Origin: JBLHLB01 sp047618505 | Lineage (GTDB): Bacteria > Planctomycetota > UBA1135 > GCA-002686595 | Assembly: GCA_047618505.1 (NCBI GenBank) | Contig: JBLHLB010000153.1 | Location: 1 to 9,166, forward strand | Reading direction: 5' to 3' | DNA: 9,166 nt | Shown here: positions 5,798 through 9,166 of the stretch, piece after piece | Layout: every line of letters starts with the position of its first letter | Numbering within the stretch: the first letter of the stretch is position 1 | Notes under the pieces: model-generated | Told to the model about the DNA's origin: nothing | Seen by the model: only the letters and a program-made list of their open reading frames with translations | Databases searched by the model: none | Translations under genes and position numbers: made by a program

Positions 5798-8341
5798 TCA
5801 TTCGAATGGAAGGATCAGCGTTGTGCTGGTCGGCCAGTTGCGGTCTCGAGCACTGTGCAGGGTTGCGGTGAGCCCAACAGCTTGACCATCGCGGTCGAGG
5901 ATGATGGAGGGCCGTTCGATCCGTCTTGTATGTAGCGATCCGCCATCCGCCAGGGGTAGGTTGTGCCCAAGCACCGAACTATGGTCGCTGAGCCGCCAGT
6001 CGAATCCGTCCGCAGATGTGATAAGCGCCAGCGAATCGCCGTTCGGGTTCTCTGCGCGTGTGACTAGGGCGTAGTAGAGCTTGCGTTCGGCGTCGTACCA
6101 GGCGTCTGGATCTTCCGTATTGAAACCGGTGGCAATAACTTGGGGCTGCCAAACAAATGGCCCGAGTGGGCTATCAGAAATCGCTTGCCCATAGATGCGG
6201 AGCCCGCCTTCGGGATTGTCGCCTTTGACGATGAGTTGATACTGGCCATCGGGACGAGCGATCATTGTTGGGTTTACCGCTAGGTGCACCAACGGGCCGT
6301 CACCCACAAGTAGCGGCTCGTCCTGCCGGGTGTAAGGCCCTTCGATATGATTGGCGACCGCGACACCGGTGAACTGGCTGTTGCGCGCAATGCCCCAGTT
6401 CGCATGTTGCCGGGTGCGTGCGGTTGGTGCGGGCAGAGCCTCGAATTCGCCATGGCTGATGTAGTAAATGTAGAACCGCCCGTCAATTTCGCGAATACGT
6501 GGGTTATGGGCACTCAAGCTATCCCAATGACCCGGGCGACCAGCTTCCAGAACGGTTCCTTGGTGCGTCCACGGTCCGTCCAGCCGATCAGCCACGGCAT
6601 GGGCAATCTCGCAGGTCCACAACCAGTCACTGAAGCCTTGTTCTGCCCCGTCGTGATGCGGCCAGCGGGCGTAGAACATGTGCCATTGGCCGTCCTCGGC
6701 TTGCAGGATTGAAGCCCCCCAGTGGTGCCAATTCGGATCGCGAAAAAAGCTCGCGTCATCTAGTGGACGCACCCGGGCGGCCAGGTCGAGCGAGTCGTCC
6801 GGATCTGCTTCTAGAGCTGCCTCCCCACCCTGGGCCACCGTTGGCAAACCGAATGGCTCGCCCGTCCTCTTGTCAATCGGCAGCAATGCGCCACGCTCCG
6901 CGAGCAGGCGGTTCATGCTGGAAGACAATTCGGCCAACTCTCTTGGGTTTTGCTCCGCGAGGTTGGTTGCCTCGCCCAGATCCGTTTTGAGATTATAGAG
7001 TTCCGCTCGCTGCCCGTCGTAGAACCAGATCAGCTTCCAATCGCCAACGCGGACAGAACTCCACGGGGGCCCGTCGTAGTTATGGGGAAAGTGCCAAAGC
7101 AGTTCGCGAGCCTCGGCTTCGTTGCGTTCACTGCCTAGCAACGGAAGAAAGCTCTGGCCGTCAATCACTTGAGGCAATTCGCCCAGTTCAACGCCGGCAG
7201 CCTCTAGAATACTGGGGAACAAGTCCTCGATAATGACCTGCGACGAGTTGCGAGTCCCCGGCTCAGCGTGACCGGGCCAGCGCACGATCATTGGCACACG
7301 TGTCCCGCCCTCGTAGGGTCGGAGTTTGCTCCCGCGCAGCGGCAGGTTGCGTGGGGCTTGGCTTGGGGCGCCGTTGTCCGACAGAAACACCACTAGCGTG
7401 TTTTCATCAAGGTCGCGCTCCGCCAGCCAGTCGAGTAGATCGCCCAGAGACTTATCCATACCCGCGATCATCGACGCATAAACTGCCGGCATACCGCTGA
7501 GCCTCTGCTCCAGGTAGTGAGGGAGAAAGCGGGAGTCGGCCTCCCATGGCGCGTGGATGGCGTAGTGAGACATGTAGAGAAAGAAGGGCTGCGTGTCTTC
7601 AACCGCATCGTCCAAGGCTTTGATCGCCTCGCGAGTGAGCGCCTCCGTGAGGTGAATGTCCTGGCCGTGGTAGTCCTCAAGGCCGGGTACATCCCAGACA
7701 CGTGAACCGTTGCGCCAGGCGGCACTGAAGTTGTGCTCGCCCAAGTAGCTGCCCGGACCGCCAGCGGCATGGCCGGCGATGTTGACATCGAAGCCGATGT
7801 TGATCGGATCGGCACCCGGTGTCCCGTTTGCACCAAAGTGCGCCTTGCCCACATGGATTGTGCGATACCCAGCGTTACTAAGAAGCTCCGGCAAACTCTT
7901 CCCAACAACGGTGCGGTCGATGCCAGGGACAGGTGCGAGCCCATTCAATGGCCAATCCGGCGGTTGGATGCGCGGGTGGTCGCTATCGGGTGAGCGGTCT
8001 TTGTGGAGGGTCCAGTTCGTAACGCCGTGCCGTGCAGCGTTCATCCCCGTCATCAGGCCTACGCGCGACGGAGAACAGACCGAGTTGGCGTAGGCTTGGG
8101 TGAACATGACGCCTTGGGATGAAAGCCGGGCCATGTGCGGCGTTTGGTAACGGCGGTTGAGCTCGGTAGTCTCCGTGTGAAAGGGAATGGACGTATCAGT
8201 CCATCCCATGTCGTCCACTAGGAAGACGATGATATTGGGGCGAGGCGGGATTGCTTCCCCTTCAATCGATTGTGCCGTAGCGTCCTGAAAGCAGAACATC
8301 GACACTATGGTGAAGCAGAGCAGCATGATCACGATCTTCAT
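5798..8341 (-). CDS. Exported sulfatase fused to a GH43-like beta-propeller domain
   Basis: This encodes 847 aa. MKIVIMLLCF and on is a signal peptide with an ATA-QS cleavage site after Ala23. The sulfatase domain spans about 34-485: metal-binding DD (43-44), the signature CSPSR (89-93) whose Cys89 would be oxidised to formylglycine, GKAHFG with Lys166 and His168, SHYAIHAPW with His263, FLSDNGA with Asp322/Asn323, and Lys339. It should hydrolyse sulfate esters, probably on a polysaccharide, and needs a formylglycine-generating enzyme not encoded here. After a linker, residues about 520-847 resemble the five-bladed GH43/clan GH-F-like proteins: RDPNWHHWGAS (534-544), HMFYARWP (554-561), HNP (612-614), NPTMIARPDGQY (690-701), EDPDAWYD (743-750) and ERPSIILD (809-816). 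Whether it still cleaves glycosides cannot be told. The frame stays open 97 codons upstream to 8632, but the signal peptide argues for 8341 (or 8356, MPYPR). It lies 437 bases from the next gene and is not clearly in an operon. Confidence 0.92.
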   Translation of the reverse strand: MKIVIMLLCFTIVSMFCFQDATAQSIEGEAIPPRPNIIVFLVDDMGWTDTSIPFHTETTELNRRYQTPHMARLSSQGVMFTQAYANSVCSPSRVGLMTGMNAARHGVTNWTLHKDRSPDSDHPRIQPPDWPLNGLAPVPGIDRTVVGKSLPELLSNAGYRTIHVGKAHFGANGTPGADPINIGFDVNIAGHAAGGPGSYLGEHNFSAAWRNGSRVWDVPGLEDYHGQDIHLTEALTREAIKALDDAVEDTQPFFLYMSHYAIHAPWEADSRFLPHYLEQRLSGMPAVYASMIAGMDKSLGDLLDWLAERDLDENTLVVFLSDNGAPSQAPRNLPLRGSKLRPYEGGTRVPMIVRWPGHAEPGTRNSSQVIIEDLFPSILEAAGVELGELPQVIDGQSFLPLLGSERNEAEARELLWHFPHNYDGPPWSSVRVGDWKLIWFYDGQRAELYNLKTDLGEATNLAEQNPRELAELSSSMNRLLAERGALLPIDKRTGEPFGLPTVAQGGEAALEADPDDSLDLAARVRPLDDASFFRDPNWHHWGASILQAEDGQWHMFYARWPHHDGAEQGFSDWLWTCEIAHAVADRLDGPWTHQGTVLEAGRPGHWDSLSAHNPRIREIDGRFYIYYISHGEFEALPAPTARTRQHANWGIARNSQFTGVAVANHIEGPYTRQDEPLLVGDGPLVHLAVNPTMIARPDGQYQLIVKGDNPEGGLRIYGQAISDSPLGPFVWQPQVIATGFNTEDPDAWYDAERKLYYALVTRAENPNGDSLALITSADGFDWRLSDHSSVLGHNLPLADGGSLHTRRIERPSIILDRDGQAVGLTATLHSARDRNWPTSTTLILPFE

Positions 8342-8371
8342 CCGGGGGTACGGCATGGCGTCTGGAAGTTC

Positions 8372-8387
8372 GGGACGTAGACGTCCC
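8372..8387 (-). promoter_or_regulatory. Operator-like palindrome upstream of the sulfatase gene
   Basis: GGGACGT-AG-ACGTCCC is a 7+2+7 inverted repeat, 31 bases upstream of the chosen ATG at 8341 and 16 bases upstream of the alternative at 8356. The two-base centre is too small for an RNA loop, so a DNA site for a dimeric regulator is more likely than a hairpin. The regulator is unknown and none is encoded in the window. If the gene started further upstream, this would lie inside coding sequence. Confidence 0.4.
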
Positions 8388-8680
8388 CCCGACAAGGAGC
8401 CTTCAGTTCTAGAGGGGAGAGCATGTTGAGGTGGCGCGGTCGAGCGCTGGGCCATGGTAGTGCAAAGATCCCCATGGGCGGTTGCAGGGATTTTGTAGAG
8501 CCTGTCCGTTGTCGCGCGAAAGTTCTCTCCGCACTGCATGTATAGATGCCGGGGCCGTCTCCCCCACTTCACTTTGGAGAGACCCGTGCAGCGCGATGTG
8601 ACCCCCATTACGTCGCGCGTAGAACCCAACACGCCTCATGTGCGGGAGACCACTCTCTAAATAGTCCCTCTCCTCAAGTT

Positions 8681-8693
8681 TCACATGCTGTGA
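8681..8693. promoter_or_regulatory. Short palindrome TCACA-TGC-TGTGA
   Basis: Perfect 5-bp arms surround three bases, 340 bases upstream of the sulfatase ATG and 86 bases beyond the stop of the right-hand gene. The half-sites are those of a CRP-type box but in the reverse order and spacing, so it is not a CRP site. It may be a binding site or chance. Confidence 0.15.
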
Positions 8694-8778
8694 CCGCCAG
8701 GGTATGCACGGATCGTAGCCATTCTTCAGCGTAGGAACTCACGATCGCCCTACCGCAGCCGACGAACGAACGGCCCCA

Positions 8779-9166
8779 TCACTCCTGGATCAGACGGAAT
8801 TGCAGACTGTCCACCTGGACGCGGACTTCCCCGGTCGTCATGTCACCATCGAGCATGCGCACCCTCCAGTAGAGGCTACGGCTCCCGTCGGCGTGCTCGT
8901 CGACGAAACAAGATCCAGTCCATCCCAGTGGTGCGGGCACCTTGCCGATCGGCTCGATTGACGTCGCAGGGCTTTGGGTCCTCGCCTCGACGTTGATGTA
9001 GGCTACATCCGCGTTTCGCTTCTCCGGATCGTACCAGGAGCTCTCGACCGCCACGCCTGCAGCGCTCCAGGTATAGAGTAGAGGGAAGGGGCAGCCCCAC
9101 TCCTCGTTTGGCACGTACTCGAGACGGTTCCAGCGCTTGGGGGCATGGACCGTAACCTTCTTCCCG
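8779..9166 (-). CDS. C-terminal part of an unrecognised protein (5' end outside window)
   Basis: The frame ends with TGA at 8779-8781 and stays open to the right edge: reading from 9165 it begins GKKVTVHAPKRWNRLEYV and continues, giving about 128 visible residues. A GTG at 9112-9114 could be read as a start, but the frame upstream is equally protein-like, so this is more likely an internal Val in a longer gene. The sequence has many Trp and aromatic residues (WGCPFPLLYTW, ESSWYDPEK, LGWTGSCFVDEH, LYWRVRMLDGD) and alternating strand-like segments ending VQVDSLQFRLIQE, so a beta-rich fold, possibly exported, is plausible. Two Cys residues could form a disulfide. No family is recognised. It lies on the same strand as the sulfatase gene but 437 bases upstream, so it is probably a separate unit. 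Confidence 0.7.
   Translation of the reverse strand, partial: GKKVTVHAPKRWNRLEYVPNEEWGCPFPLLYTWSAAGVAVESSWYDPEKRNADVAYINVEARTQSPATSIEPIGKVPAPLGWTGSCFVDEHADGSRSLYWRVRMLDGDMTTGEVRVQVDSLQFRLIQE

Larger units (their letters stand above)
8342..8778. other. 437-base spacer upstream of the sulfatase gene
   Basis: This stretch contains the upstream in-frame extension of the sulfatase frame and other frames of up to about 90 codons (for example 8409-8684 minus). Their translations are Arg/His/Pro-rich and show no domain or export signal. Because the sulfatase transcript must start somewhere here, it should carry that promoter, but I cannot pick a convincing -35/-10 pair on the minus strand. Two palindromic sites (8372-8387 and 8681-8693) are the only clear structure. 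Confidence 0.45.

Noticed and set aside
7468..7944. 158-codon minus-strand frame inside the sulfatase gene
   Set aside because: Out-of-frame shadow: the sulfatase motifs GKAHFG and HAPW lie in the main frame over the same bases.
8409..8684. 91-codon minus-strand frame upstream of the sulfatase
   Set aside because: Arg/His-rich, no recognised fold, and overlaps the sulfatase leader in another frame.
8681..8693. CRP-type site
   Set aside because: Half-sites are in the inverse order with 3-base spacing, unlike TGTGA-N6-TCACA.

Overview
The window looks like part of a GC-rich chromosome from a marine-type member of the Planctomycetota (or the wider PVC group). This is inferred from the protein set, not from a marker gene. 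It holds a secreted PQQ-like beta-propeller protein with a WPGFLGP-type N-terminus, a formylglycine-type sulfatase joined to a five-bladed glycosidase-like domain, a large secreted protein built of carboxypeptidase-regulatory-like beta-sandwich repeats, and the C-terminus of a secreted protein with a VGLTVYTQG-type tail. No start codon here has a convincing Shine-Dalgarno sequence, and the intergenic gaps are long. Both fit that kind of genome.

Layout, left to right. 1-242 (+): end of a probable secreted protein, followed by two hairpins, one with a perfect 13-bp stem. 586-1914 (-): 442-aa secreted beta-propeller protein, convergent with the first gene. 1915-2542: a 628-base divergent spacer with several palindromes but no convincing gene. 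2543-5005 (+): 820-aa exported repeat protein with an in-frame 12-bp tandem duplication. 5006-5797: a gene-poor stretch with one possible 117-aa two-helix membrane protein at 5228-5581 (-). 5798-8341 (-): 847-aa exported sulfatase/GH43-like fusion, with an operator-like palindrome just upstream. 8342-8778: 437-base spacer. 8779-9166 (-): C-terminal part of an unrecognised protein that runs off the right end.

The four larger products are all exported or likely exported, so the region is about the cell surface or periplasm. The clearest function is the sulfatase fusion, which probably removes sulfate esters from, and binds or cleaves, a sulfated polysaccharide. The other genes face in different directions, are widely spaced and do not form an evident operon, so I do not claim that they act together. 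I saw no tRNA, rRNA, CRISPR array, insertion sequence, phage gene or defence module. The most unusual item is the two-domain sulfatase; nothing here is clear evidence of a wholly new system.
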